Program-made: the position numbers and the translations under genes | Shown here: positions 43,051 through 53,630 of the stretch, piece after piece | How positions within the stretch are numbered: position 1 is the stretch's first letter | How the letters are laid out: each line of letters starts with the position of its first letter | Notes under the pieces: generated by a model | What the model was told of the DNA's origin: nothing | What the model saw: the letters and a program-made list of their open reading frames with translations, nothing else | The model's database searches: none | Source of the DNA: Cellulomonas hominis | GTDB lineage: Bacteria > Actinomycetota > Actinomycetes > Actinomycetales > Cellulomonadaceae | Reading direction: 5' to 3' | Assembly (NCBI RefSeq): GCF_014201095.1 | Contig: NZ_JACHDN010000001.1 | Span: forward strand, 3,162,001-3,226,000 | DNA length: 64,000 bases

Positions 43051-45303
43051 GTGGCGGGACGGATCCGGCGGGAGGACGTGCAGACGGTCCGCGAGCGTGC
43101 CCGGATCGAGGACGTCGTCGGCGAGCACGTCAGCCTGAAGTCCGCGGGCGTCGGCTCCATGAAGGGCCTGTGCCCGTTCCACGACGAGAAGTCCCCGTCG
43201 TTCCACGTCCGCCCGCAGGTGGGGCTGTACCACTGCTTCGGCTGCGGCGAGGGCGGCGACGTCATCGACTTCATCCAGAAGATCGACGGCCTGCCGTTCA
43301 CCGAGGCCGTCGAGTACCTGGCCGGCCGCGCGGGCGTCACGCTCCGGTACGAGGAGGGCGGCGCCCCGCGCCCCGGCCACGAGCCCGGCAAGCGGCAGCG
43401 GCTGCTGGAGGCGCACCGGGTCGCGGCGGAGTACTTCGCGGAGCAGCTCCTGACCCCGGGCGCGGCGGCGGCGCGGGCGTTCCTGGCGGAGCGCGGCTTC
43501 GACCGCTCGGCGGCCGAGCAGTTCGGCGTCGGCTACGCCCCGCAGGGGTGGGACTCGCTCCTGCGGCACCTGCGCGGCCGGTCGTTCACCGAGGCGGAGC
43601 TCACCGCCTCGGGCCTGATGAGCCAGGGCAACCGCGGGCTGTACGACCGGTTCCGCGGCCGGCTGGTGTGGCCGATCCGGGAGGTCACCGGCGACGTCGT
43701 CGGGTTCGGCGCCCGCCGGCTGTACGAGGAGGACCAGGGGCCCAAGTACCTCAACACCCCGGAGACCCCGCTCTACAAGAAGTCCCAGGTGCTCTACGGC
43801 ATCGACCTGGCGAAGCGCGAGATCGCGAAGAACAAGCAGGTCGTGGTCGTCGAGGGCTACACCGACGTCATGGCGATGCACCTGTCCGGCGTGGGCACCG
43901 CGGTGGCGACCTGCGGCACCGCGTTCGGCTCGGACCACGCGCGGATCGTGCGGCGGCTGATGGGCGCCGGCGGCGCGGGCAGCGGCATCCAGCTCGCGTC
44001 GGGGGAGTCGGTCGGCGGCGAGGTCGTCTTCACGTTCGACGGCGACTCCGCGGGCCAGAAGGCCGCGATGCGCGCGTTCGGCGAGGACCAGGCGTTCAGC
44101 GCGCAGACGTTCGTCGCGGTGGCCGACGGCGGCATGGACCCGTGCGACCTGCGCCAGGCCCAGGGCCCGGACGCCGTGCGCGCGCTGGTGCGGTCCCGCG
44201 CGCCGCTGTTCGAGTTCGTCATCCGGACGACGCTCGACGGCTTCGACCTCGGGACGGCCGAGGGGCGGGTCGGGGCGCTGCGCGCGGCGGCGCCGGTCAT
44301 CGGCGGCATCCGGGACACCGCGCTGCGGCCGGAGTACACCCGGATGCTGGCCGGCTGGCTGGGCATGGACATGGACGGCGTGCAGCGCGCGGTGCAGTCG
44401 GCGGCGCGCTCGGGCGGGCGCGCGGCCGGGGGCGGCGCCGGCCGCGGCGCGGGGTCGGCGGCGCACGGGCAGGACGGCGCGCGGCAGGGCCGGTCCGCGT
44501 TCGTGCCGCCGGGCCCGGAGCAGGACTGGCGCCGGGACGGCGGCCGGGGCGGCCGGGGCGGTGCCTACGGCGGCGGGCGCGGCGGTGCGTACGGCGGCGG
44601 GCGCGGGCCGGGCGGCGGCGGCCCGGGCGGGTCGGGCGGCGGCCGCTGGGAGCGCGGCGGCGGACCCGGCCGGCGCGACGACCGCCGCTGGGACCCCCCG
44701 CCGAGCGAGCCGCCCCACGACCCGTCGCAGGAGCCCCCGCACGACCTCGACCACCACGACCCCGGCGAGGGCGCCGTCGCGCTGCCCGCGCCGCGGATGT
44801 CGCTGCCCGACCCCCGCGACCCCGTCGCCGCCACCGAGCGCCGGGCGCTCGAGGCCGTGCTGCAGATGCCCGACCTGGTGCCGCCGGAGTTCGACGACCT
44901 CGCGCCCGACGCGTTCACCGCCCCGGCGTACCGCGCCGTGCACGCCGCCATCCGCGCGGCCGGGGGAGCGGCGGCCGCCCGGCAGCGGGTCGCGGCGTCG
45001 GGACCGGGCGCCACGGTCGGCTGGGTCGAGGCCGTCCGCGAGGAGGCCGCCGGCCCGGTCGAGGGGCTCATCACGCAGCTCGCGGTCGCGCCCCTGCCCG
45101 AGGACCGCGCCGACCGGCTGCCCGGCTACGCGCGCGGCCTGGTGATGGCGCTGGTCGAGATGGAGATCACCCGCCACATCGCCGACCTGCGGGGCCGGCT
45201 GCAGCGGATGGACGCGCAGGCCGACCCGGACGGGTACCGCGCGCTGGCGGCGGAGCTGTTCGACCACGAGAACCGCCGGCGGGCGCTGCGCGAGAGCGCC
45301 TGA
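43051..45303 (+). CDS. dnaG: DNA primase
   Basis: 750 residues, longer than most DnaG because of a linker. The zinc finger LCPFHDEKSP...YHCFGCGEGGD (~residues 40-70), the primase core, the TOPRIM motif VVVVEGYTDVMAMH and FTFDGDSAGQKAA are all present. Residues ~450-570 are a low-complexity Gly/Arg then Pro/Asp/His region, including two copies of a 24-bp repeat (44557-44604). The C-terminal ~150 residues match the DnaB-helicase-interaction domain. GTG 43051 lies 7 nt after TAGGAT (leaderless). It synthesises RNA primers for replication. Confidence 0.97.
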   Translation: MAGRIRREDVQTVRERARIEDVVGEHVSLKSAGVGSMKGLCPFHDEKSPSFHVRPQVGLYHCFGCGEGGDVIDFIQKIDGLPFTEAVEYLAGRAGVTLRYEEGGAPRPGHEPGKRQRLLEAHRVAAEYFAEQLLTPGAAAARAFLAERGFDRSAAEQFGVGYAPQGWDSLLRHLRGRSFTEAELTASGLMSQGNRGLYDRFRGRLVWPIREVTGDVVGFGARRLYEEDQGPKYLNTPETPLYKKSQVLYGIDLAKREIAKNKQVVVVEGYTDVMAMHLSGVGTAVATCGTAFGSDHARIVRRLMGAGGAGSGIQLASGESVGGEVVFTFDGDSAGQKAAMRAFGEDQAFSAQTFVAVADGGMDPCDLRQAQGPDAVRALVRSRAPLFEFVIRTTLDGFDLGTAEGRVGALRAAAPVIGGIRDTALRPEYTRMLAGWLGMDMDGVQRAVQSAARSGGRAAGGGAGRGAGSAAHGQDGARQGRSAFVPPGPEQDWRRDGGRGGRGGAYGGGRGGAYGGGRGPGGGGPGGSGGGRWERGGGPGRRDDRRWDPPPSEPPHDPSQEPPHDLDHHDPGEGAVALPAPRMSLPDPRDPVAATERRALEAVLQMPDLVPPEFDDLAPDAFTAPAYRAVHAAIRAAGGAAAARQRVAASGPGATVGWVEAVREEAAGPVEGLITQLAVAPLPEDRADRLPGYARGLVMALVEMEITRHIADLRGRLQRMDAQADPDGYRALAAELFDHENRRRALRESA

Positions 45304-45348
45304 CGAGCTCCCGCCCGGGTCCGCGCCGCCCGGCGGTACGGTGCCCGG

Positions 45349-45879
45349 ATGGAGCAGTGGGGCGCCGCGCTGTACGGGGAGCCGTGCCGGGAGTGCGGCT
45401 ACGTCTGGGACCGCACGCCGCAGGAGGCCGTGCACGCCGTGGAGGACGTCCCCGGGCGGTTCGCGGCCGTCCTGGTGACCGCCCCCGAGCCGCTGTGGCA
45501 CCCCGACCTCGGCTGGTCCACCGCGGGGTACCTGCGGCACGTCGCCGACAACCTGGAGATCTGGGCGTACCGGCTGGACGCCGCCCGGGTGGACGGCCGC
45601 ACCGCCACGCAGGGCTACGACCCGGACGAGCTCGCCCGGGTGCGCGACTACCGGCACGCCACCGTCGGGGCGTCCCTGCTGGCCCTGCGCCGCGCGGTGC
45701 CGGGCTGGGCGGACGCGGTGGGCGCGGCGCTCGCGGAGGGCGTCGTCCTGGACCACGCGACCCGCGGCCCGCAGCGCGCGCAGGACGTGGCGCGGAACAA
45801 CGCGCACGACGCGCTGCACCACCTGCACGACGTCCGCCGCATCGTCGAGCACGCGGCGGCGTCGCGACCGGGGGCGTGA
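45349..45879 (+). CDS. DinB-like (mycothiol-dependent transferase fold) protein
   Basis: 176 residues, four-helix DinB/YfiT fold. Putative metal-binding histidines occur in GYLRHVADNLEIW and NNAHDALHHLHDVRRIV. A CxxC (PCRECGYVW) near residues 13-17 is an extra feature that could bind metal or a thiol. In actinobacteria such proteins are often mycothiol-S-transferases or maleylpyruvate isomerase relatives; the substrate here is unknown. TACGGT (45337-45342) lies 6 nt before the ATG (leaderless). Confidence 0.8.
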   Translation: MEQWGAALYGEPCRECGYVWDRTPQEAVHAVEDVPGRFAAVLVTAPEPLWHPDLGWSTAGYLRHVADNLEIWAYRLDAARVDGRTATQGYDPDELARVRDYRHATVGASLLALRRAVPGWADAVGAALAEGVVLDHATRGPQRAQDVARNNAHDALHHLHDVRRIVEHAAASRPGA

Positions 45880-45914
45880 CGGCGCGCCGGCCCGGGGCGT
45901 CTACCCTGCTGCCC

Positions 45915-46415
45915 ATGACGACTGCGGAGGCCGCCCCCGGCCAGGACCTGCCCGACGAGCGCGAGATCCTGGGCTGGGACCAGTTCGGGGAGGCCGCGCG
46001 GGACCTGGCGCGCGAGGTGCGGGACTCGGGCTTCGAGCCGGACGTGGTCGTCGCGGTGGCCCGGGGCGGGCTGCTGCCCGCCGGCGCGCTGTCCTACGCG
46101 CTGGGGCTCAAGGCGTGCGGCACGCTGAACGTCGAGTTCTACACCGGCATCGACGCGCGGCTGCCCGACCCCGTGGTGCTGCCGCCGCTGCTGGACACCG
46201 CCGCGCTGGTCGGCCGGCGCGCGCTGGTCGTCGACGACGTCGCGGACACCGGCGAGACCCTGGCCCTCGTGCAGCGGCTGGTCGCGGGGCACTGCGAGGA
46301 GGCGCGCACCGCGGTGCTGTACGCCAAGTCGCACTCGATCGTCGCGCCGGACTTCGTGTGGCGCCGGACCGACCGGTGGATCACGTTCCCCTGGTCGGCG
46401 CTGCCGCCGGTCTGA
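45915..46415 (+). CDS. Phosphoribosyltransferase
   Basis: 166 residues, type I PRTase fold. The PRPP-binding loop is ALVVDDVADTGETLALV and an N-terminal VVVAVARGGLLPAGALSYALG matches the xanthine/hypoxanthine-guanine type. It would transfer ribose-5-phosphate from PRPP to a purine base; the exact base is not readable. TACCCT (45902-45907) lies 7 nt before ATG 45915 (leaderless). The stop is separated from the convergent response-regulator stop by one base. Confidence 0.88.
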   Translation: MTTAEAAPGQDLPDEREILGWDQFGEAARDLAREVRDSGFEPDVVVAVARGGLLPAGALSYALGLKACGTLNVEFYTGIDARLPDPVVLPPLLDTAALVGRRALVVDDVADTGETLALVQRLVAGHCEEARTAVLYAKSHSIVAPDFVWRRTDRWITFPWSALPPV

Positions 46416-46416
46416 G

Positions 46417-47079
46417 TCACGCCCCGCCGAGGCCCTCGGCCCGGGCGCGCACGATCGCCGCGGACCGGTCGGGCACCTCGAGCTTGGTGAGCACGTTCGC
46501 GACGTGGTTCCGCACCGTCTTCGCGGACAGCCCGAGCCGGCGCGCGATGACGACGTTGTCGTGCCCGCCGGCCACCAGGTCCAGCACCTCGCGCTCCCGG
46601 TCGGTCAGCCGCGGGAACGGCACCCGCACCGCGGTCCGGCCGCCGAGCACGTAGGACATGGCCCGCGCCGCGACGCTGGGGCCGAGGATCATCTCGCCCG
46701 CCGCGACCGCGCGTACGGCCCGCTCGACCTGCTCCGGCGGCGCGGACTTCACCAGGTACCCGCGCGCCCCGGCCCGCACCGCGGCCACCACGGCGTCGTC
46801 GTCCTCGCGCATGCTCATCACGAGCACCGCGACGCCGGGCCGCGCCTCGACCAGGTCGCGGGTCACGTCCACGCCGGAGCCGTCGCCGAGGTCGAGGTCC
46901 ATGACCACCACGTCGGCGTCCGGCCGGTCGGCGCCGCCCGGCCCGGTCAGGAGCGCGCGGGCCTCCGCCGCGCTCGCCGCCGACCCGACCACCTCGACGC
47001 CGGGCAGGGACCCGAGCAGCGCCGCCATGCCGATCCGGAAGACGGGGTGGTCGTCGACCAGCGCCACCCGCACCGTCAC
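46417..47079 (-). CDS. NarL/LuxR-family response regulator
   Basis: 220 residues. The receiver domain begins VRVALVDDHPVFRIGMAALL with phosphoacceptor Asp61 in VVVMDLDLGDGSG and the conserved Lys in YLVKSAPPEQ. The C-terminal LuxR helix-turn-helix is LTDREREVLDLVAGGHDNVVIARRLGLSAKTVRNHVANVL. GTG 47079 overlaps the kinase stop (GTGA), so it is coupled to that kinase, its evident partner. Targets unknown. Confidence 0.95.
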   Translation of the reverse strand: MTVRVALVDDHPVFRIGMAALLGSLPGVEVVGSAASAAEARALLTGPGGADRPDADVVVMDLDLGDGSGVDVTRDLVEARPGVAVLVMSMREDDDAVVAAVRAGARGYLVKSAPPEQVERAVRAVAAGEMILGPSVAARAMSYVLGGRTAVRVPFPRLTDREREVLDLVAGGHDNVVIARRLGLSAKTVRNHVANVLTKLEVPDRSAAIVRARAEGLGGA

Positions 47080-49078
47080 GTCGTCACCGCCGCCCCGGCC
47101 GCGTCGGCGACGGGGGAGCCGGGCACCAGCGGCAGCACCGCCCGCACCCGCGTCCCGGGCGCCGCGTCGGCGACCGCGACCCAGCCGCCGAGCTCCTCGG
47201 TGCGCTCGCGCATGGACCGGGTGCCGACCCCGACCGTCCCGCCCGGTCCGCGCCCGTCGTCCTCGCACCGCACCTCGATCGACTCCGTGTGGCGCAGCAC
47301 CGTGAGCCGGCAGCCGGCCGCGCCGGAGTGCCGCTGCGCGTTGCGCGCCGCCTCGCTCAGCACCGCGTAGGCCGCCGCGGCCACGACGGGGTCCAGGTCG
47401 CCGGGGTCGTCGCCGGCCACCGCGACGGCGAACCCGTCGCGGCCCAGCCGGTCCGCGAGGTCCGCGAGCGCGGGACCCAGCCCGTGCTCGTCGAGCACCG
47501 GCGGCAGCAGGCTGCGCGCGAGGTCGCGGACGTCCTCGACCCGGCGCTCCGCCTCGTCGTGCAGCGCCCCCAGGGTCTCGCGGGCGGCGGCCACGTCGGC
47601 GGGCCGGCCGCTGTCCAGCAGGTTCACCGCGCCCTGCAGGCCGAGGCGGACGCCGGACAGCCAGGGCCCGAGCCCGTCGTGCAGCTCCCGCCGGATCGCG
47701 CGGCGCTCCCGCAGGCGGGCGGACGTCGCGGCGTCCCGGGCGCGCTCCAGGTCCCGCGCCCGGCGGCGAGCGCCAGGCCGGCCGCGACGACGGGCTGGAG
47801 CTGGTCGAGCGCGGCGTGGCTGCGGGCGTCCAGCCGCTCGCCGGGCGGCGCGGTGACGGCGAGGTCGCCGACCACCACCCCGCCGCGGACGACCGGCACG
47901 TGCACCGGCGCGGAGGTGGGTGTGCCCCAGGCCGCGGCGAGCGGGTCGGCGTCGGTGGTCGCGAGCCGGACGGACTCCAGCCGCAGCGACTCGCCGACGC
48001 TGCCGACGAGCCCGTCGAGCAGGTCGGCCGCCCCGCCCGTCCCGGCCAGGCTGCGCCCGAGCCGCAGCGCGGCGCGCCCCGGGTCGGTGGCCTCGCCGTA
48101 CACGAGGTGCCGCACGCGCGTCTGGAGCCACCCGCGCACGGGCTGCAGCAGCAGCACCACCCCGACGGCGGCGGCGACCTGGGCACCCGGCGTGCTGGTG
48201 CCCGCCAGCGCGGACACGCCCGCGGTGACCAGGGCGTACACACCGGCCAGCACGAGCGCGAGCAGCGCGGCGACGGTGGCGCGGCTGACGGCGAGGTCCA
48301 GACCCCACAGCCGGTTGCGCAGCACGGTCACCAGCAGGGCGGCCGGGAACAGCGCCTGGCAGACCAGGTGGCTCACCGGGATCGCGAGGAACGCCGCCGG
48401 CCCGGGGTCCGCGAGCAGCAGCGGCACGAAGGACACCGCCATGATCCCGGTCGCCACGGCCAGCACCCCGAGGCCGCGCCGCTCGGCCTCGGGCCCGCGG
48501 CGGAACCGCCACCAGGTCGCGGCGGCGGTCACCAGGCCGGCGACGACGACCAGGCCGATGGCCAGTGCGGCGTCGGACCACGGCGTCAGCAGCCGGGTCC
48601 CGGTCAGCAGCAGCGCCGACCCGGTCCCCAGTGCGACCCCGGCCCAGGCCCACGGGCCCAGCCGCCGGTCCCGGGCGAGCCACGGCACCACGGTGAACAG
48701 GGCCACGGTGCCGGGCACCCAGATCCAGCTGAACGTCCCCACCAGCCAGTCGAGCGGCGGCACGCCGGGCCGCCCGGCGGCGAACGTGCCCCAGGCGCCG
48801 CCGACGGCGGAGACCCCGCCGGCCAGGCCGGTGAACGCCACCAGCCAGCCGACGGGGTGCCGCCGCCGGGACAGGATGACCGCCCCGACGGTGCCGTAGA
48901 CCGCCGCGACCGTGACGTCCACGGCGGTGAAGAGCAGGTCCCCGGCGGTCATGCCGCCCCCGGCCGCGACGTGCAGCACGGTCGCGGTCCCGGCGAGCAG
49001 CCAGGCCACCAGCGCGATGGTGACGGCGACCCGGGGCAGGCCGCCGCCCGCGCGCGCCGCCGACCCCTCCCGCACCAT
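47076..49078 (-). pseudogene. Sensor histidine kinase, apparently broken by a -1 frameshift
   Basis: The N-terminal ~435 residues (ATG 49078, TACGGT 6 nt upstream) hold about ten membrane helices and a GAF-like region ending AALDQLQPVVAAGLALAA. The C-terminal part, in another frame, begins RRARDLERARDAATSARLRE and has the HisKA_3 motif RRELHDGLGPWLSG and HATPase motifs EAARNAQRHSG and GTRSMRERTEELGG. The frames meet at about 47762-47764 in a GCCGCCGGGCGCGGG stretch, where one base seems missing. Restoring it gives a ~667-residue NarX-type kinase. The downstream regulator is intact and coupled, so a sequencing error is quite possible; otherwise the kinase is dead. Confidence 0.85.
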
Positions 49079-49143
49079 GGCGTCACCGTAGGGGCAAACC
49101 ACCACAGAGCGGGAGGGATCGGACAGGTCGGTGCGGGTGATCG

Positions 49144-49860
49144 TCACTTCCGGTCGCCGGCGGCGAACCCGATCGCGACGACCAGCAGCCAGAGCGGCCC
49201 GGTGAAGCCCGCCATGTACTGCAGCGGCGACATGCCGAGCAGCAGGGTCAGGCCGCCGAGCACCGCGCTCACCCAGCCGATCCACCGCGGGGCGGCGCCG
49301 TGCCGCAGCGCCGCGACGGCGACCGCCACCCCCGCCAGGCCCGCGCCCACCCACAGCCACGGGATCGTCGCGACCCAGTCGGCGTAGAACGCCCCGGACT
49401 CCGGCACGATCAGGTCGGTGTCGCCCAGGCCGAACAGGAACTGCGTGTCCAGGCCGGAGCCGAGCAGCCCGGCGACGGCCACGAGCAGCAGCCCGCCGGA
49501 CGCCACGGACGGCAGCAGGCTCCCCGCGGGTGCCTGCTGCGCGAGCCGCCGGGACAGCCCGGCCGCGAAGACCACCACGAGCACCGTGGCGATCAGCGTC
49601 GCGGTGTGGAACAGCAGCTGCGTGGCGATCCGGCCCGAGAGGTCCGCGACGATCGCCTCGGCGTCGCCGGCGGTCTCCTCCCAGTTCACGCCGAGCGCCA
49701 TGGACGCCTGGATCGAGACGAGGCCGGCGAGCCCCGCGCCGATCCCGGCGAACGCCCAGCCCCGCGGCTGCGGCCGGACGCGGGCCTCGCCGGTGCCGCC
49801 CCCTGCTGCGGCACCGACGGCGGCCGAGCGCCCTGCGGTGGTGGTGTCGTGCGTGGTCAT
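49144..49860 (-). CDS. Unknown integral membrane protein next to the two-component genes
   Basis: 238 residues. After a Thr/Ala/Gly-rich N-terminus there are about six hydrophobic segments (for example GWAFAGIGAGLAGLVSIQAS, TATLIATVLVVVFAAGLS, GLLLVAVAGLLGSGLD, WLWVGAGLAGVAVAVAAL and LWLLVVAIGFAAG). I do not recognise the family; DUF4386-like proteins have a similar plan. It lies 65 nt upstream of the kinase on the same strand and could be its regulated target or partner (inference from position). Confidence 0.75.
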   Translation of the reverse strand: MTTHDTTTAGRSAAVGAAAGGGTGEARVRPQPRGWAFAGIGAGLAGLVSIQASMALGVNWEETAGDAEAIVADLSGRIATQLLFHTATLIATVLVVVFAAGLSRRLAQQAPAGSLLPSVASGGLLLVAVAGLLGSGLDTQFLFGLGDTDLIVPESGAFYADWVATIPWLWVGAGLAGVAVAVAALRHGAAPRWIGWVSAVLGGLTLLLGMSPLQYMAGFTGPLWLLVVAIGFAAGDRK

Positions 49861-50020
49861 GTCGTGCTCCTCGGTCGAGGGGAGGCGGTGCGCCTCCCGC
49901 TGACCACGACGCTCGGCGGGCGGGCGTCCCGGGCGGAAGGGCGCGGCGCCCGGGTGGCCGGGCAGTTCGGCCGGGCGCCCCGGCCGCGGTATCGCGGTGC
50001 GGGCCGGGCGGCGTCGTCGT
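49861..50020. other. Intergenic region between membrane protein and ileS leader
   Basis: Divergent control region. No ORF or clear repeat. Downstream of it are the ileS promoter and T-box, which fill the rest of the 441-nt gap up to the ileS start. Confidence 0.5.
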
Positions 50021-50026
50021 TACACT
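50021..50026 (+). promoter_or_regulatory. ileS promoter -10 box
   Basis: TACACT fits the -10 consensus; transcription would start near 50033, just ahead of the T-box. A clear -35 box is not seen. Confidence 0.5.
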
Positions 50027-50032
50027 CGTGCG

Positions 50033-50301
50033 CACAGGCACCGATCCGGCCATCACCGGGGAGCCTCCGGAAGAACAGGGCGCCGCTGCGGCGGGGCCCC
50101 CAGTAGAACCGGACGGGGCAGGCCCGTCACAGCCGCAGCGAGAGTGGTCGCGCGCCGGACCCCGGGTCACCGGGAGCCGGCGGACGGCAAGCGGGGTGGT
50201 ACCGCGGTGCCCCCGGGTCTCGGCCCGGGGCGTCGTCCCCGTGGACCGCACCGCACCGCGCCCCGCCCGCCGGGACGCCGACCACAGGAGCGCCATCCGC
50301 C
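50033..50301 (+). promoter_or_regulatory. T-box riboswitch (isoleucine) of ileS
   Basis: The T-box core GGGTGGTACCGCGG (~50193-50206) is the near-invariant sequence that pairs with the uncharged tRNA acceptor end. Upstream, a short stem I (CCGG...CCGG around 50046-50060) exposes ATC (50052-50054) as the isoleucine specifier codon, followed by GGAGCCTCC and AGAACA motifs typical of short actinobacterial stem I. There is no U-run before the gene; the ribosome site CAGGAG (50283-50288) lies just downstream, so control of translation initiation, as described for actinobacterial ileS T-boxes, is likelier than termination. Confidence 0.88.
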
Positions 50302-53300
50302 ATGGCCTACCCGCTGCACCGCACCCCCACCGGCCGCCGCGCCGCCCCGGTCGCCCCCGGCGCCTCCTTCGGGCTGCCCGCGTCCCCGGACCTCCCGGCG
50401 CTGGAGAAGGACGTCCTCGCGTACTGGGAGACGGACGGCACCTTCCAGGCGTCGATCGACGCCCGCGAGGCCGGCGAGGACGGCGCGAACGAGTTCGTGT
50501 TCTACGACGGCCCGCCGTTCGCCAACGGCCTGCCGCACTACGGCCACCTGCTGACCGGGTACGCCAAGGACATCGTCGGCCGGTACCAGACGCAGCGCGG
50601 GCGCCGCGTGGAGCGCCGGTTCGGCTGGGACACGCACGGCCTGCCGGCGGAGCTCGAGGCGGAGCGGATCCTCGGCATCACCGACAAGTCCCAGATCGAG
50701 GAGATGGGCATCCAGGCGTTCAACGACGCCTGCCGGACCTCGGTGCTGCGGTACACCGACGAGTGGCGCGTGTACGTCACCCGCCAGGCGCGCTGGGTCG
50801 ACTTCGACCACGACTACAAGACCCTCGACCCCACGTACATGGAGTCGGTGATCTGGGCGTTCAAGCAGCTCTACGACAAGGGCTGGGCGTACGAGGGCTA
50901 CCGCGTGCTGCCCTACTGCTGGAACGACCAGACGCCGCTGTCGAACCACGAGCTGCGGATGGACGACGACGTCTACAAGGACGTCCAGGACCAGACCGTG
51001 ACGGTGACGTTCCCGCTCGTCGGGGACCGGGCCGAGGAGCTCGGCCTCGCCGGCGTCGCCGCGCTCGCCTGGACGACGACCCCGTGGACGCTGCCGAGCA
51101 ACTCGGCGCTCGCGGTCGGCCCCGACATCACGTACGCCGTCGTGCCCGCGGGCCCGGAGGGCACCACCGCGTCGGCCGGGCAGCTGCTGCTCGCGCGGGA
51201 CCTCGTCGGCCGGTACGCCAAGGACCTCGGCTACGCGTCCGCCGACGACGCCCTGGCCGCCGTGGCCCGCGAGCTGCGCGGCGCCGAGCTGCTCGGCGTG
51301 CGGTACGCGCCGCTGTTCGGCTACCTCGCCGACCAGCCCGGCATGGCCGAGCACGGCTACCAGGTGCTGCTCGCCGACTACGTCACGACCGAGGACGGCA
51401 CCGGCGTCGTGCACCAGGCTCCGGCGTACGGCGAGGTCGACCAGGAGACCTGCGAGGCGGCGGGCATCCCGACCGTGCTCAGCGTCGACGAGGGCGGCCG
51501 GTTCACCTCCCTGGTCCCGGACTTCCAGGGCCTGCAGGTGTTCGACGCGAACAAGCCGATCACGCAGCGGCTGCGGGCCGACGGCCGGCTGCTGCGCCAG
51601 GCGTCGTACGTGCACTCCTACCCGCACTGCTGGCGCTGCCGGAAGCCGCTGATCTACAAGGCGGTGTCGTCCTGGTTCGTCAAGGTCACGGCGTTCCGCG
51701 ACCGGATGGTGGAGCTCAACCAGGACATCTCCTGGGTGCCGGAGCACATCAAGGACGGGCAGTTCGGCAACTGGCTCGCGAACGCCCGCGACTGGTCCGT
51801 GTCCCGCAACCGGTACTGGGGGACGCCGATCCCGGTGTGGGTGAGCGACGACCCGGCGTACCCGCGCGTCGACGTGTACGGCTCGTTCGCCGAGCTGGAG
51901 GCCGACTTCGGCCGGCTGCCCCTGAACGATGCCGGCGAGCCGGACCTGCACCGGCCGTTCATCGACGACCTGACCCGCCCGAACCCGGACGACCCGACGG
52001 GCACGTCCACGATGCGCCGCATCCCGGACGTGCTGGACGTGTGGTTCGACTCCGGGTCGATGCCGTACGCGCAGGTGCACTACCCGTTCGAGAACGCGGA
52101 CTGGTTCGCCCGCCACTACCCGGGCGACTTCATCACGGAGTACATCGGGCAGACGCGCGGCTGGTTCTACCTGCTGCACGTGCTGGCCACCGCGCTGTTC
52201 GACCGGCCCGCCTTCCGGACGTCGGTCTCCCACGGCATCGTGCTGGGCTCCGACGGCCGGAAGATGAGCAAGTCGCTGCGGAACTACCCGGACGTCAACG
52301 AGGTGTTCGACCGCGACGGCTCCGACGCGATGCGCTGGTTCCTCATGGCGTCGCCGATCCTCCGCGGCGGGAACCTGGTCGTCACCGAGGAGGGCATCCG
52401 CTCGGAGGTCCGCCAGGTCCTGCTCCCGCTGTGGAGCACCTGGTACTTCTTCGCGCTGTACGCCAACGCGGCGGACGGCGGCGCCGGGATCACCGCGCGG
52501 CGGGTCACGCCCGACACCCCCGTCACGACGATGGACCGCTACGTCCTGGCCCGGACCCGCCGGCTCGTCGAGACGGTGACCGCGCAGCTCGACGCGTACG
52601 ACGTCCCCGGGGCGTGCGAGACCGTGCGGGTGCACCTGGACCTGCTGACCAACTGGTACGTCCGCACGCAGCGCGACCGGTTCTGGGCGGAGGACCAGGC
52701 GGCGTTCGACACGCTGTGGACCGCGCTGGAGACGCTGACCCGCGTCATGGCGCCGCTGGCCCCGCTGCTGAGCGAGGAGGTGTGGCGCGGCCTGACCGGC
52801 GGGCGCTCGGTGCACCTCACCGACTGGCCCGTGCTGGGCGACGGCGGAGCGGACGACCTCGCGCTCGCGGCCGACGACGACCTGGTCGCCGCGGTCGACG
52901 GCGTGCGGGAGGCCGTCTCGGCGGCGCTCGCGCTGCGCAAGGCCAACGGCCTGCGCGTCCGGCAGCCGCTGAACGAGCTCCGGGTCGCCACCGCGTCGCC
53001 CGAGGCGCTGGCCCCGTTCGCCGACCTGCTGGCCGCCGAGCTCAACGTCAAGCACGTCGCGCTGTCCACGGTCGAGGAGGCCGCGGCCGGGGGCGTCGCG
53101 GTCCGGAGCACCCTCGCGGTGAACGCCCGCGCGGCCGGACCCCGCCTGGGCCGGGGCGTGCAGTCCGTCATCCGCGCCGCCAAGGCCGGGGACTGGTCGG
53201 CCGACGACGAGGGCCGGGTCGTGGTGCGCACGGACGAGGGCGACGTCCCGGTGCTGGACGGCGAGTACGAGCTCACGACGACGATCGACGTCACGTCCGC

Positions 53301-53607
53301 CGAGGGCGAGGCGCCGACCCTGGCCGCGGGGGTCCTGCCCTCGGGCGGGTTCGTGGTGCTCGACCTGGCGCTCGACGACGCGCTGCGCGCCGAGGGCTAC
53401 GCCCGCGACGTGGTCCGCGCCGTGCAGGACGCCCGCAAGGCGGCCGACCTCGTCGTCACCGACCGGATCCGGCTCACGCTCGGCGTCCCTGCGGAGCACG
53501 AGGCGGCGGTCGCGGCGCACCGGGACTTCATCGCCCGGGAGACCCTGGCGACGGAGGTCGTGGTCGAGCAGGCCGCCGACCTGACGGTCGAGGTCGCCCG
53601 GGTCTGA
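50302..53607 (+). CDS. ileS: Isoleucine-tRNA ligase
   Basis: 1101 residues, class Ia synthetase. The HIGH-equivalent is [13 protein letters not shown] and the second signature KMSKS is in [17 protein letters not shown] long CP1 editing domain and a C-terminal anticodon-binding region are present. The extra length and the [10 protein letters not shown] type place it with the eukaryote-like IleRS group, which tends to be less sensitive to mupirocin (family knowledge, not tested here). ATG 50302 follows CAGGAG by 13 nt. Controlled by the T-box upstream. Confidence 0.97.
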   Translation: MAYPLHRTPTGRRAAPVAPGASFGLPASPDLPALEKDVLAYWETDGTFQASIDAREAGEDGANEFVFYDGPPFANGLPHYGHLLTGYAKDIVGRYQTQRGRRVERRFGWDTHGLPAELEAERILGITDKSQIEEMGIQAFNDACRTSVLRYTDEWRVYVTRQARWVDFDHDYKTLDPTYMESVIWAFKQLYDKGWAYEGYRVLPYCWNDQTPLSNHELRMDDDVYKDVQDQTVTVTFPLVGDRAEELGLAGVAALAWTTTPWTLPSNSALAVGPDITYAVVPAGPEGTTASAGQLLLARDLVGRYAKDLGYASADDALAAVARELRGAELLGVRYAPLFGYLADQPGMAEHGYQVLLADYVTTEDGTGVVHQAPAYGEVDQETCEAAGIPTVLSVDEGGRFTSLVPDFQGLQVFDANKPITQRLRADGRLLRQASYVHSYPHCWRCRKPLIYKAVSSWFVKVTAFRDRMVELNQDISWVPEHIKDGQFGNWLANARDWSVSRNRYWGTPIPVWVSDDPAYPRVDVYGSFAELEADFGRLPLNDAGEPDLHRPFIDDLTRPNPDDPTGTSTMRRIPDVLDVWFDSGSMPYAQVHYPFENADWFARHYPGDFITEYIGQTRGWFYLLHVLATALFDRPAFRTSVSHGIVLGSDGRKMSKSLRNYPDVNEVFDRDGSDAMRWFLMASPILRGGNLVVTEEGIRSEVRQVLLPLWSTWYFFALYANAADGGAGITARRVTPDTPVTTMDRYVLARTRRLVETVTAQLDAYDVPGACETVRVHLDLLTNWYVRTQRDRFWAEDQAAFDTLWTALETLTRVMAPLAPLLSEEVWRGLTGGRSVHLTDWPVLGDGGADDLALAADDDLVAAVDGVREAVSAALALRKANGLRVRQPLNELRVATASPEALAPFADLLAAELNVKHVALSTVEEAAAGGVAVRSTLAVNARAAGPRLGRGVQSVIRAAKAGDWSADDEGRVVVRTDEGDVPVLDGEYELTTTIDVTSAEGEAPTLAAGVLPSGGFVVLDLALDDALRAEGYARDVVRAVQDARKAADLVVTDRIRLTLGVPAEHEAAVAAHRDFIARETLATEVVVEQAADLTVEVARV

Positions 53608-53630
53608 CGGCCGGCGCCCTCCGCCTCTCG

